The notes beneath the pieces were generated by a model, which was not told the origin of the DNA, did not search any database, and saw only the letters and a program-made list of their open reading frames with translations. Positions 8,622 to 17,102 of a stretch of DNA of 46,255 nt are shown here, one piece after another. Numbering within the stretch: position 1 is the stretch's first letter; each line of letters starts with the position of its first letter. Origin of the DNA: Lachnospiraceae bacterium (lineage in GTDB: Bacteria > Bacillota > Clostridia > Lachnospirales > Lachnospiraceae); NCBI GenBank assembly GCA_015056945.1, contig SVFH01000023.1, forward strand, positions 1 to 46,255, given 5' to 3'. A program made the translations under genes and the position numbers.

Positions 8622-9764
8622 CTATTTTTTAACCATTTCTTTTTTTTCATATTTTACTTCAATACCTGTAATACAGGTATCCTCGTAAAGGTCGCTTTCA
8701 TAAACATCTTCAATCCTGAAAATTAATGAGGAATAACGCTCTACCGGCGTGTAAATCTGAAATTTACTCAAATCAAAATATTGCGGATATCTGGTATCCT
8801 CCAGATGAAGACTGCACAGAAAAGTGCCTTCATAATATAATTTCAGAATTTTGACCCTGCCGTTTTTCTTCCAAATTTCTTCATTTTTTGCATTTCCGTT
8901 TACAATACAAATTTCGTCAATAAATACTCCGGGTTCCGGTTGGTCCGCATAATTTTGATTCAACATGATTGACTCTCCGATTCCATATCCGTCCACACCT
9001 TCCGTCCATGTAGACCGGACAGTATTCTGTATCAGATTATCTGCCTCATAATTCAAACCGATTTTTGACTTCAAAGAAGAAGTGCCCGATACAGATGTAT
9101 AGAAGCCTTCACTTGCATTCCACCAAGTCTCGGAAGAATTTTTGCATTTTTCTGAATATCCGTAAAATTCTCCTTCCGATGACTCCTCCCCCTCTGCATT
9201 CAAAAATCCGGTTATCTTATAAGGCTTAATCACACAATCATTAGAAGGTGCATTCATCCAGGAATTTGACTGTTTTCCGATGTGTTTCAAAACATTAATA
9301 CGATAAAGATACTCCATCCCTCCGTTTTGCACGTTAATTTCGAAGTTATCTCCTTCTTTTTTACCAATCAGTTCACGAACAATTTCCTGTCTTACATTTT
9401 GGCAAAGTGTTGTAAAATGCTGTTCTTCAAAATATCGATATTCATATACACATAAACTCAGTTCACGCTTCTCTTCCGCAATATAATAATCTTCCTGCGT
9501 ACTGTATGCAGGTCTGGCCAAGACCTCTGTATTCAGTATTACAAAATCATCTTCACTGATAAAACGCTCTTGTTCTTCCTCGGTATTCTCATCTTTTACG
9601 GAATTATCTTCAATTGAGCCCATGTTATCTTCCGAAGTTTCTGTAAGAGAAGTTGTCTCCTGATTAGAATTCCATTCTTTGTCGGCAGAAGAACATCCTA
9701 CAACACAGACAAGCAAACCGGCTAACAAACACATAAAAAATATTTTTCCGTTTAACCCCTTCAT
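8622..9764 (-). CDS. Putative lipoprotein of unknown function
   Basis: I chose the ATG at 9764 because GGAGG lies eight bases upstream and the signal peptide then begins properly: MKGLNGKIFF, a hydrophobic core, and the lipobox VVGC (Cys about residue 24). The in-frame ATG at 9848 would put the promoter and operator inside the gene. The 380-aa product has an acidic Ser/Thr/Glu linker (about 25-75) and then an extracellular domain of about 300 aa with no motif I recognise. It has its own likely promoter and follows the ABC exporter genes, which suggests, but does not prove, a shared envelope role. Confidence 0.75.
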   Translation of the reverse strand: MKGLNGKIFFMCLLAGLLVCVVGCSSADKEWNSNQETTSLTETSEDNMGSIEDNSVKDENTEEEQERFISEDDFVILNTEVLARPAYSTQEDYYIAEEKRELSLCVYEYRYFEEQHFTTLCQNVRQEIVRELIGKKEGDNFEINVQNGGMEYLYRINVLKHIGKQSNSWMNAPSNDCVIKPYKITGFLNAEGEESSEGEFYGYSEKCKNSSETWWNASEGFYTSVSGTSSLKSKIGLNYEADNLIQNTVRSTWTEGVDGYGIGESIMLNQNYADQPEPGVFIDEICIVNGNAKNEEIWKKNGRVKILKLYYEGTFLCSLHLEDTRYPQYFDLSKFQIYTPVERYSSLIFRIEDVYESDLYEDTCITGIEVKYEKKEMVKK

Positions 9765-9804
9765 CCGTTTATCCTCCATGAAAATCTCTTTTAAACGCAA
9801 AACA

Positions 9805-9858
9805 AGGTTGACACTTGTTAACCATAACTTTACATTATGCTTAAACATTTGTCAACCT
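9805..9858. promoter_or_regulatory. Promoter flanked by a 9-bp inverted repeat, upstream of a lipoprotein gene
   Basis: On the minus strand TTGACA (9850-9855) and TAAAGT (9827-9832) are 17 bases apart. The -35 box is part of the arm AGGTTGACA, whose exact inverted copy lies at 9805-9813, 36 bases away. A repressor or activator binding both arms would straddle the -10 region. Confidence 0.6.
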
Positions 9859-9865
9859 CTTCTTT

Positions 9866-11896
9866 CTAATTTTCTTTATGTCTGCGATTCGGAATTTTCA
9901 AAAAAATAATACCGGCCAAAACAAAAATAATTGTAACAGATGCAAAAATGAAATAATCGGATAATTTATATGACTCGTTTCCAAGAATCGGAATCTTAGC
10001 AAGTAATTCCTGATTGAAATTCAACACAACCGATAATCCATTGTTGATAAAATGCATCAGAACACCGACAAAAATACTCCTTGATTTATAACATGCATAA
10101 CCAATCGCCACTCCCATCATTGCGCCTCCAAAAAACTGAAGGAGATTCATATGATACAATCCGAAAGCAAGTGCGGAAACAACAATCGCAATCCAAGGCT
10201 TGTACTTGACATTCAGCGAACCGAATAAAAAACCGCGAAACGCCGCTTCCTCAGCCAACGCCGGGCAAATCGACACCACAAAAAACGCCGGCAAAAATCC
10301 TGCTTGCAAAATAGAATCGTTTAACTCTGAAGAGGTTTGCACCATGGCAGGAAATACCTCTGCCAGAAGCGTCAACACAATCTGTTCAGCCGCAAACACG
10401 CCAACCCACAAACAGACACCGCCCAACAAATGAGCAATAGACGGTATTTTTACGGAAAACAGCTTTTTTAAATCTGCCTTCATATACCATGCATACCCGA
10501 CAGGTATCAAAAAAATCATTGCCTGACATATTGCCGTCCCCCAAATACCGAAGCGCATTAACAAGGTTGTACTTAAATACAGCATAACAAGAAGCATGGA
10601 ACCAAACATTAAAATATTGTCACCGACCCCCGGCATCTGGCCTTTCTTCATGTTTTTACGGCTTTCAAAAAGTCTGATACTGCTAAATCCCTCGCCAAAT
10701 AATATTGCCTCACTGGAAAACAATTTGGACATAAACCAAATGGATAATACACTATAAATAATACTTGAAACAGCAACAATCAAAATTGCAGTCCAATCAA
10801 AACGTAGTACAAACACAGCTTTAATTAAAAGTGCAATATTAACAATCGGAATAAACGCAGTTGTTAAATTCAATTCAAGATTCGGCAAAATACCAGCCAT
10901 AGATGCAAACATAAACACAAGCAAAATCGGTGTACTGTAATTATTAGCCTCTTTAAAACTTTTGGCAAAAATACAGATACACAAACATACTGCTGAAACC
11001 AAAAGAGCAAAAATAGGCAACACAGCAAGCAATACAAGGACGGACGGAATAAAGTCTGTTGCAGAAAAAGTCAAATCTGCTCCTGCCATTAATCGAATTG
11101 AATCAAACATATATAATCCCACAAGTATCATGGAACCAAGATTTAACACCGCTGAAAATATTGCAATTGTTGCAACTGCAAGAAACTTGCCTGTCATTAC
11201 TTCAGAAATACGTACAGGAATCGTCATAAGTGTTTCCAAAGTACCACGCTCACGCTCGCCTGCAGTAACATCAATAGCCGGATATATTGCCCCCATCAAA
11301 ATACTGGTAATTAATATCATCGGCAAAAACATTCCGAGTGCAGAACCAAGTGAAGCTTCCGTAGAATCAACATTTACCCTTTTGATCCACATTGGATTTA
11401 GAACCTGTTCGGCATTTGGCAACAAAGCCTTCATCGTATCCATTCTTACTTGTTCTTTATAACTGACCAAAACATCTTCAACATATGAAGCAGCTGTTGC
11501 AGAATCATTTTTAGAAGCAATATAAGAAATTTCAAATGTTGGAATATCCTTCTCCATAATTACTTCCACAGAAGCATTCAAAACACCTTCGCTTAAATCA
11601 GCTTTCATTTCAGAACTATCCGCATACTCTTTAACATGAAATAAATATTCAAACAGATCTGTCTCATCACGCAAGCGTTCTTCTATATCATTTTTATAAT
11701 CACCAACACAAAGTCCGATTTCATATGTCTTTTCCAAACTTTCTTTATTTATCTGTCCCATCACAAACAAAGAAAGCATCATAATACCGGGATAAAGAAA
11801 CAATGGTACGAGAATCATTACCACTAATGTTTTTTTATCTCTTAAAACATCCAATATTTCTTTTTTGTAAAGTGAAAAAATACGACTGCTATTCAT
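9866..11896 (-). CDS. ABC-2 transporter permease fused to a CPBP intramembrane protease domain
   Basis: The product is 676 aa. It has an N-terminal helix (about 20-45), a large extracytoplasmic loop (about 45-185), and an ABC-2 membrane domain (about 190-400) like the Na+ exporter permease NatB, including 'AGERERGTLETLMTIP'. A CPBP (CAAX protease and bacteriocin-processing) domain follows (about 480-665) with EEAAFRG near residue 547, a downstream 'YHMN' and a 'LMHFINNG' motif, the usual metal-site residues. Fusions of this layout are known in Firmicutes. The substrate is unknown; export of a peptide or ion is possible. GGAGGG precedes the ATG, which overlaps the upstream ATPase gene by 8 bases, so translation is coupled. 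Confidence 0.87.
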   Translation of the reverse strand: MNSSRIFSLYKKEILDVLRDKKTLVVMILVPLFLYPGIMMLSLFVMGQINKESLEKTYEIGLCVGDYKNDIEERLRDETDLFEYLFHVKEYADSSEMKADLSEGVLNASVEVIMEKDIPTFEISYIASKNDSATAASYVEDVLVSYKEQVRMDTMKALLPNAEQVLNPMWIKRVNVDSTEASLGSALGMFLPMILITSILMGAIYPAIDVTAGERERGTLETLMTIPVRISEVMTGKFLAVATIAIFSAVLNLGSMILVGLYMFDSIRLMAGADLTFSATDFIPSVLVLLAVLPIFALLVSAVCLCICIFAKSFKEANNYSTPILLVFMFASMAGILPNLELNLTTAFIPIVNIALLIKAVFVLRFDWTAILIVAVSSIIYSVLSIWFMSKLFSSEAILFGEGFSSIRLFESRKNMKKGQMPGVGDNILMFGSMLLVMLYLSTTLLMRFGIWGTAICQAMIFLIPVGYAWYMKADLKKLFSVKIPSIAHLLGGVCLWVGVFAAEQIVLTLLAEVFPAMVQTSSELNDSILQAGFLPAFFVVSICPALAEEAAFRGFLFGSLNVKYKPWIAIVVSALAFGLYHMNLLQFFGGAMMGVAIGYACYKSRSIFVGVLMHFINNGLSVVLNFNQELLAKIPILGNESYKLSDYFIFASVTIIFVLAGIIFLKIPNRRHKEN

Positions 11897-12677
11897 CTGC
11901 GTTTCCCTCCGTCAAAACAATTGCACGAAACGTATCGCGAAGATTATTTGTTTGCGTTTTTTTCATAAGTTCTTCCGGGGTACCCTGTGCCACAACACAG
12001 CCCTTATGCAACATGGTAATCCTGTCACATAAATACTGCGCTTCCTCCATATAATGTGTCGAATACAGCACTGTCTTACCGCGCTCTTTCTCCTGCTTCA
12101 TAAAAGTCAAAATACTTTCACTGCTTAAGATATCAAGACCAAGCGTCGGTTCATCAAAGATATATATATCCGGGTTATGAATGATACAACGGGCAATATT
12201 GGCTCGTTGCGTCTGACCTGTTGATAATTTCTCGATACGATTGTCAGCAAACGCTTCCATAGAAAGCATTGCAATAATTTCTTCTGAACGCTTAATACAG
12301 TCCGTTTTCTCCATTCCGTATAAATTTCCGAACATCATAAGAAGTTCTCTTGCGCTCATACGTTGATACAATTTCGTATTTCCGGAAAGATATCCTATTT
12401 TTCTCTTTCTTTCCAACGAATTACCAATTTCTTTGCCATCGGAATCTTTTACTATCATTTCCCCTTCGTCCGGTGTCATCAATTGTCCGAGCATGCGTAA
12501 AAGCGTTGTTTTTCCAGCACCGTTCGCACCGAGAATCCCCATAATCTCTCCGGGCTTTGCCTCAAAAGAAACATGATTAACAGCAAAAAACTCCTGTTTG
12601 CTAATCCCAAGTTTTTTAGATTCTTCTTTAGAAAGATTTCTTACAAACTTCTTACTTAAGTTTTTTGCTTCTATCAC
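11889..12677 (-). CDS. ABC transporter ATP-binding protein, NatA-like
   Basis: This ATPase partners the permease encoded just downstream. Visible motifs are Walker A (GANGAGKTT), the signature LSTGQTQR, Walker B ([12 protein letters not shown]) and the switch His in 'YSTHYMEEA'. The product is 262 aa if translation starts at the GTG at 12677, which I prefer because GAGGAGG lies eight bases before it; the ATG at 12695 has no ribosome site. The start lies inside the last codons of trmD (26-base overlap), so expression probably follows the trmD operon. Confidence 0.9.
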   Translation of the reverse strand: MIEAKNLSKKFVRNLSKEESKKLGISKQEFFAVNHVSFEAKPGEIMGILGANGAGKTTLLRMLGQLMTPDEGEMIVKDSDGKEIGNSLERKRKIGYLSGNTKLYQRMSARELLMMFGNLYGMEKTDCIKRSEEIIAMLSMEAFADNRIEKLSTGQTQRANIARCIIHNPDIYIFDEPTLGLDILSSESILTFMKQEKERGKTVLYSTHYMEEAQYLCDRITMLHKGCVVAQGTPEELMKKTQTNNLRDTFRAIVLTEGNADE

Positions 12678-13374
12678 GAGCCGTTTCCTCCTCATATTTT
12701 TGATACAAATCCGGTCTTTTGTTCCTGGTTCTCTCTATCGATTTCTCAAGACGCCATTTTTCTATATTAGCATGATGACCGCTTAATAAAACAGCCGGCA
12801 CCAATTTATCCATCCAAACTTCCGGTCTGGTATACTGCGGATATTCCAAGAGATTCCCTGCAAACGATTCATCCTGTGCCGAATCTTCATTATTCAAAAC
12901 ACCCGGAATTAACCTTGCTATAGTATCCATCATAACCATTGCCGGCAATTCTCCACCTGTCAAAACATAATCACCGATAGATACCTCATCCGTAACAATT
13001 TCTTCTAACACACGTTCATCTATTCCCTCATAATGACCGCATAAAAAAACCAGTTCTTCTTCTGCGGCAAATTCACGGGCCATACTCTGATTGAAGGTTT
13101 TTCCCTGCGGTGTCAGAAAAATAACTCTTGGTCTTTTACTGCATGTCGCTTCAACCGCTTTGTAGGCATCATAAACAGGCTGCGCCTGCATAAGCATACC
13201 GGCACCGCCCCCATACGGATAATCATCTACTTTATTATGTTTATCAATCGTATAATCACGAATATTGACAGGATTTAGGTGTAAAGCACCTGCCTCCATC
13301 GCACGTTTCATAATACTATAATTCATCCCTTCACGAATCATTTCGGGAAATAATGTTAAAACATGAAAAACCAT
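12652..13374 (-). CDS. trmD: tRNA (guanine-37-N1)-methyltransferase
   Basis: TrmD methylates G37 next to the anticodon using S-adenosylmethionine and so prevents +1 frameshifting. The 240-aa product has the trefoil-knot SPOUT features: 'LTLFPEMI' at the start, '[15 protein letters not shown]', '[14 protein letters not shown]', '[17 protein letters not shown]' and 'RPEVW'. I start it at the ATG at 13374 (AAAGGA eight bases upstream) rather than at the TTG two codons earlier. It is preceded by rimM, 12 bases away. The usual next gene, rplS, is missing; an ABC ATPase gene overlaps its end instead. Confidence 0.97.
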   Translation of the reverse strand: MVFHVLTLFPEMIREGMNYSIMKRAMEAGALHLNPVNIRDYTIDKHNKVDDYPYGGGAGMLMQAQPVYDAYKAVEATCSKRPRVIFLTPQGKTFNQSMAREFAAEEELVFLCGHYEGIDERVLEEIVTDEVSIGDYVLTGGELPAMVMMDTIARLIPGVLNNEDSAQDESFAGNLLEYPQYTRPEVWMDKLVPAVLLSGHHANIEKWRLEKSIERTRNKRPDLYQKYEEETARDRSKKLK

Positions 13375-13386
13375 ATTCAAAATCCT

Positions 13387-13893
13387 TTATAACAACCCGT
13401 CCATAATATGAACCGTAATTTTTCCATTCTCAATATCAATCTCTTTTACGCACTCTTTAATTGCCGGAAGTAATACTTCTTCCCCATTCGTGCGCTCCAC
13501 AACGTAAACATCATTCGCGCCGGTCTGCATAACATCCTTCATAAGTCCAAACGCATCGCCTTCTTCTGTTACAACAGAAAGACCGATTAAATCCGCAATA
13601 AAATATTCATCTTTACGCAAACGAACCGCATGTTCTCTGTCAACATAAAGACTTTTGCCTTTATATGCTTCTACATCATTGATAGAATTAAATTCCTTAA
13701 ATTTAAGAATCACAAATTGTTTAAAAAACTTAACGCTTTCAGGGTGTAAAAGAATTTTCTCTTTTCCTGTATCTAACTGCACTTCTTTCAATTTCTTAAA
13801 ACGATTTACATCATCAGTTGTCGGGAAAACTTTCACTTCTCCCTTTATACCATGTGTTGACGAAATAACACCTACCTGTAAATATTTTTCCAT
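13387..13893 (-). CDS. rimM: 16S rRNA processing protein RimM
   Basis: RimM binds ribosomal protein S19 and helps mature the 30S head. The 168-aa product shows the N-terminal RimM barrel ('[21 protein letters not shown]') and the C-terminal PRC-barrel ('[18 protein letters not shown]', '[17 protein letters not shown]'). Length is normal. It lies between khpA and trmD, and a terminator-like hairpin just upstream may reduce its expression relative to rpsP and khpA. Confidence 0.96.
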   Translation of the reverse strand: MEKYLQVGVISSTHGIKGEVKVFPTTDDVNRFKKLKEVQLDTGKEKILLHPESVKFFKQFVILKFKEFNSINDVEAYKGKSLYVDREHAVRLRKDEYFIADLIGLSVVTEEGDAFGLMKDVMQTGANDVYVVERTNGEEVLLPAIKECVKEIDIENGKITVHIMDGLL

Positions 13894-13914
13894 ATATACC
13901 TCATTTCAAAAAGA

Positions 13915-13938
13915 GCATTCTGCAATAAAGCAGAATGC
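13915..13938 (-). terminator. Intra-operon terminator or attenuator between khpA and rimM
   Basis: A 9-bp perfect stem GCATTCTGC/GCAGAATGC with a 6-base loop is followed on the minus strand by TCTTTTTG. It lies between the khpA stop and the rimM start, so some transcripts probably end here while read-through feeds rimM-trmD. Confidence 0.7.
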
Positions 13939-13948
13939 CCGTTTTTAA

Positions 13949-14176
13949 TTAGACAATGTCTACATCCACACGCAAATCACCCTTGGATGATGCGGCTTTC
14001 ACGACACAGCGAATTGCTTTCGCAATACGACCCTGTTTTCCAATCACTTTACCCATATCAGAAGCTGCAACATGCAATTCAATCTTTACATTCTTGCCTT
14101 CTACTGTTTCATTTACGGTAACTTCATCGGGATTATCTACGAGGGCTTTCGCAATTACCTCTACTAATTCTTTCAT
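13949..14176 (-). CDS. khpA: KH-domain RNA-binding protein KhpA
   Basis: A 75-aa protein that is essentially a single KH domain: 'VAASDMGKVIGKQGRIAKAIR' contains the GxxG loop (GKQG). KhpA (formerly YlqC) binds RNA, in streptococci with KhpB, and affects cell division and elongation. GGAGGT precedes the ATG. It lies immediately after rpsP, its conserved place in Firmicutes. Confidence 0.93.
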   Translation of the reverse strand: MKELVEVIAKALVDNPDEVTVNETVEGKNVKIELHVAASDMGKVIGKQGRIAKAIRCVVKAASSKGDLRVDVDIV

Positions 14177-14203
14177 AATCCACCTCCGAATATTAACGAA
14201 ATC

Positions 14204-14449
14204 TTATTTCTCAATACCTGCAAGCTTAAAGATTTTGCCAACAACTTCAGTAGGCTGTGCACCGTTTGCAAGCCATTTCTTAGCAAGTTCTTCATCTACT
14301 TTGAATACACTTTCCTTGTGGTTAGGATCGTATGTTCCGATTTCTTCAATACATCTTCCGTCTCTGGGGGATCTGGAATCTGCAACTACGATTCTGTAAA
14401 TAGGATGTTTCTTCTGACCCATTCTTCTTAATCTGATTTTAACTGCCAT
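14204..14449 (-). CDS. rpsP: 30S ribosomal protein S16
   Basis: An 81-aa protein with the classic start '[20 protein letters not shown]' and '[19 protein letters not shown]', full length for bacterial S16. It supports assembly of the 30S 5' domain. GAAGGAG lies upstream. It sits between ffh and khpA in the usual order. Confidence 0.98.
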   Translation of the reverse strand: MAVKIRLRRMGQKKHPIYRIVVADSRSPRDGRCIEEIGTYDPNHKESVFKVDEELAKKWLANGAQPTEVVGKIFKLAGIEK

Positions 14450-14496
14450 TTTTCATTTTCTCCTTCTAAAAAACTGTTAAATTATGAAATATATTG

Positions 14497-15846
14497 TTAA
14501 AAAGGAAAACGGAATTTCCCTTTTTTACCATGTCCACCCATCATTGACGGCAACTGCTTCATCACTTTCTGGGACTGTTCAAACTGCTTCACAAAACGGT
14601 TCACAACTGCGATATCTACGCCTGCACCCTTCGCAATTCGATGCTTTCTCTTAGGATTCAAAAGTTTCGGATTTGCACGCTCTTCTTTCGTCATAGAAAG
14701 AACGATTGCTTCCATCCTTGCCATTTCTTTTTCGTCAATGGCTCCTTCCAAATCAGCTTTAGAAACACCCATACCGGGCATCATTCCGAGAATTGCAGAA
14801 ATTCCGCCCATTTTGCGCATCTGCTTCATGCTTTCAAGGTAGTCGTTAAAATCAAACTTACCTTTCTTCATGCGGGCAGCCATTTCTTTCTCTTTTTCTT
14901 CATCTATATCAACCTCTGACTGCACTTTATCAATCAAAGATAAGATATCACCCATACCAAGGATTCGATTTGCCATTCTGTCAGGATAGAACTGTTCTAA
15001 ATCCGTCAGTTTTTCACCCATGCTGACAAATAAAATCGGCTTACCGGTAACAGCTTTTACGGAAAGTGCCGCACCACCTCTGGCATCGCCATCCATCTTG
15101 GTAAGCACAACCCCATCAATACCGATTTGCTCGTTAAAAGCACTCGCAACATTTACAGCATCCTGACCGGTCATCGCATCTACAACCAAAAGAGACTGAT
15201 GTACTTCTACATTTGATTTAATATCCTGAAGCTCCTTCATCATATCATCATCAACATGTAAACGACCTGCCGTGTCGAGGATTACAACATTATGTCCGTG
15301 CTTATTCGCATGCTCGATGGCAGCTTTGGCAATATCTGTAGGATTATGACTGTCACCCATGGTAAACGCATCAACCTGCTGCTTTTCTGCATTTACCTGC
15401 AACTGCTTAATTGCCGCCGGTCTATATATATCAAGTGCAACTAATAAAGGCTTTTTACCCTTCAGTTTCAGTTTTCCCGCAAGTTTAGCGGTTGTTGTTG
15501 TTTTACCTGCACCCTGCAAACCGCACATAAGAATTACGGTGATTGCCTTACCCGGTTGCATCTGAAGCTCCGTGGTTTCGCTTCCCATCAGTTCTACCAT
15601 TGCTTCATTCACAATCTTTATAACCATCTGACCGGGATTTAAACCGTTTAACACTTCCTCACCAACAGCACGTTCCTCAACAGTCTTCATAAACTGCTTT
15701 ACAACTCGGAAGTTAACATCTGCTTCCAAAAGCGCCATTTTCACTTCTTTCAACGCCTTCTTGACATCTTCTTCTGTCAAACGTCCCTTACGTTTCAGAT
15801 TCTTAAATACATTTTGAAGTTTATCGGTTAAGCTCTCAAAAGCCAT
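14497..15846 (-). CDS. ffh: Signal recognition particle protein Ffh
   Basis: The SRP54 GTPase binds signal sequences emerging from ribosomes and, with the 4.5S/6S RNA and FtsY, delivers them to the membrane. The 449-aa product shows the N domain (residues 1-90), the G domain with 'GLQGAGKTTTTAKLA', 'DTAGRLHVDD' and 'TKMDGDARGG', and the Met-rich M domain from about 325 ('MPGMGVSK', 'SMMGGHGKKGK' at the tail). It begins one base after the ylxM stop. Confidence 0.98.
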   Translation of the reverse strand: MAFESLTDKLQNVFKNLKRKGRLTEEDVKKALKEVKMALLEADVNFRVVKQFMKTVEERAVGEEVLNGLNPGQMVIKIVNEAMVELMGSETTELQMQPGKAITVILMCGLQGAGKTTTTAKLAGKLKLKGKKPLLVALDIYRPAAIKQLQVNAEKQQVDAFTMGDSHNPTDIAKAAIEHANKHGHNVVILDTAGRLHVDDDMMKELQDIKSNVEVHQSLLVVDAMTGQDAVNVASAFNEQIGIDGVVLTKMDGDARGGAALSVKAVTGKPILFVSMGEKLTDLEQFYPDRMANRILGMGDILSLIDKVQSEVDIDEEKEKEMAARMKKGKFDFNDYLESMKQMRKMGGISAILGMMPGMGVSKADLEGAIDEKEMARMEAIVLSMTKEERANPKLLNPKRKHRIAKGAGVDIAVVNRFVKQFEQSQKVMKQLPSMMGGHGKKGKFRFPF

Positions 15847-15847
15847 C

Positions 15848-16204
15848 TTATAACTCCTCTATCATTCCGTCGGATAACACTCTGATTTCATCACATTTCT
15901 GCATAAGGAGATCATGTTCTCCAATCTGCTTCATCTCATCAAGAATCAAATTAATTTCTTTCGCATTTTCCTGTATTTTAATAAATTTTTCAACCAGATG
16001 AAGTTTCTCTTCATATTCATATAAAAGCTTATCGCATCTTTTGATAATATCGTGTACACCCTGTCTGCTGATTGAAAAATCATCCGCAATCTCACTTAAG
16101 GATAAATCCTGAAAGACTGCTTCTTCATATATGGAACGCTGGTGGCTTGTCAGCAATTCTTTGTAAAAATCATAAAGCAAACCGCGTTCTACTATCTTTT
16201 CCAT
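15848..16204 (-). CDS. ylxM: UPF0122 DNA-binding protein YlxM
   Basis: A 118-aa sigma-70 region 4-like helix-turn-helix protein ('YEEAVFQDLSLSEIADDF', 'SISRQGVHDIIKR') conserved next to ffh; it has been linked to the SRP pathway as an accessory factor. I start it at 16204, where GGAGAGTTAAG precedes the ATG. The longer frame from 16273 would place the promoter -10 box very close to its start and has no ribosome site. Confidence 0.93.
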   Translation of the reverse strand: MEKIVERGLLYDFYKELLTSHQRSIYEEAVFQDLSLSEIADDFSISRQGVHDIIKRCDKLLYEYEEKLHLVEKFIKIQENAKEINLILDEMKQIGEHDLLMQKCDEIRVLSDGMIEEL

Positions 16205-16261
16205 CTTAACTCTCCGCATACAAAACGGTATTTTTGGCATAATTTGCCCGCAACAATATGT

Positions 16262-16290
16262 ACTATACAACACATAAGAAGCGCTGTCAA
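16262..16290 (-). promoter_or_regulatory. Promoter of the ylxM-ffh-rpsP-khpA-rimM-trmD operon
   Basis: On the minus strand TTGACA (16285-16290) and TATAGT (16262-16267) are 17 bases apart, an 11/12 match to consensus. The predicted start is near 16255, about 50 bases before the ylxM ATG. Confidence 0.88.
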
Positions 16291-16309
16291 GTATTTTTTC
16301 TTGACAGCG
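16282..16309. promoter_or_regulatory. 10-bp inverted repeat overlapping the -35 box (operator or terminator)
   Basis: CGCTGTCAAG (16282-16291) and its exact inverse CTTGACAGCG (16300-16309) flank an 8-base loop that is mostly T on the plus strand. One arm contains the -35 box of the ylxM promoter. On the minus strand the hairpin also follows the SDR gene, but lacks a U tract in that direction, so an operator is at least as likely as a terminator. Confidence 0.65.
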
Positions 16310-16325
16310 TTACAAAAAATATACA

Positions 16326-17102
16326 CTACCCTAATTTATTCCCCACAACAGATGCGGCTACGGCTAGTAAATCATGAGGCATCGTTTTACCAAGCAATCG
16401 AAAAGCACCGATTGCTGCATTATCAACAGATACACTTTTATGAAGCGCCGCATCCGCCAGTGCTCTTCTCACCACTACAGCCGGAGTATTCATGCAGCTT
16501 CTCTTGAATGCGCCAACTCCTTTTGTATAACGTTCGCTCGTGTCAAAAAACGGTGTATTCACAGGTCCCGGACAAACAGCAAGTACATGTATCTTGCGCG
16601 GTTTGAGTTCAGCTCGCAACGCTCTTGAAAACGACAGTACATATGATTTGCTTGCGCCGTATACGGCATATCCGGGAAACGGCACAAAACCGGCACTTGA
16701 TGCCATATTAATAATATGACTGTTTGATTTCATAAACGGAATGCATATAGAACACATATAAGTAAGTGCATCACAATTAATCCGTATCATTTCCAATGAA
16801 TCATTAATATCCCGTTGTGCAAACGGTCCATGCAACCCTACTCCTGCACTTTGAAATAACATTCTGATACTCGGTTTTGCCTTTAAAAGAAATGCGTGAA
16901 ATTCTGCTCTGTCCTTTTCCAAACATAAATCCATCGCAAAAGTGCGGACACTATGCTTTAACGCTTTCGCTAATGCTAATAGCTTCTCTTCTCTGCGGCC
17001 GATCAGCCAAAGTTCATCCAGGCTGGCCAAACGTTCATCAATCTGTTTTGCAGCTTCCCATCCGATTCCTGATGTAGCCCCTGTAATAATTGCAACTTTC
17101 AT
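16326..17102 (-). CDS. Short-chain dehydrogenase/reductase
   Basis: A 258-aa classical SDR. It has the NAD(P)-binding TGATSGIG (residues 7-14), Asn109, catalytic Ser in 'NMASSAG' (135/136), Tyr148 and Lys152 in YGASK, and 'PGPVNTPF'. The usual NNAG motif reads QSAG, a tolerated variation. The substrate cannot be told from sequence. Its ATG shares one base with the stop of the YitT gene (TAATG), with GGAGGG upstream, so the two are co-translated. Confidence 0.88.
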   Translation of the reverse strand: MKVAIITGATSGIGWEAAKQIDERLASLDELWLIGRREEKLLALAKALKHSVRTFAMDLCLEKDRAEFHAFLLKAKPSIRMLFQSAGVGLHGPFAQRDINDSLEMIRINCDALTYMCSICIPFMKSNSHIINMASSAGFVPFPGYAVYGASKSYVLSFSRALRAELKPRKIHVLAVCPGPVNTPFFDTSERYTKGVGAFKRSCMNTPAVVVRRALADAALHKSVSVDNAAIGAFRLLGKTMPHDLLAVAASVVGNKLG

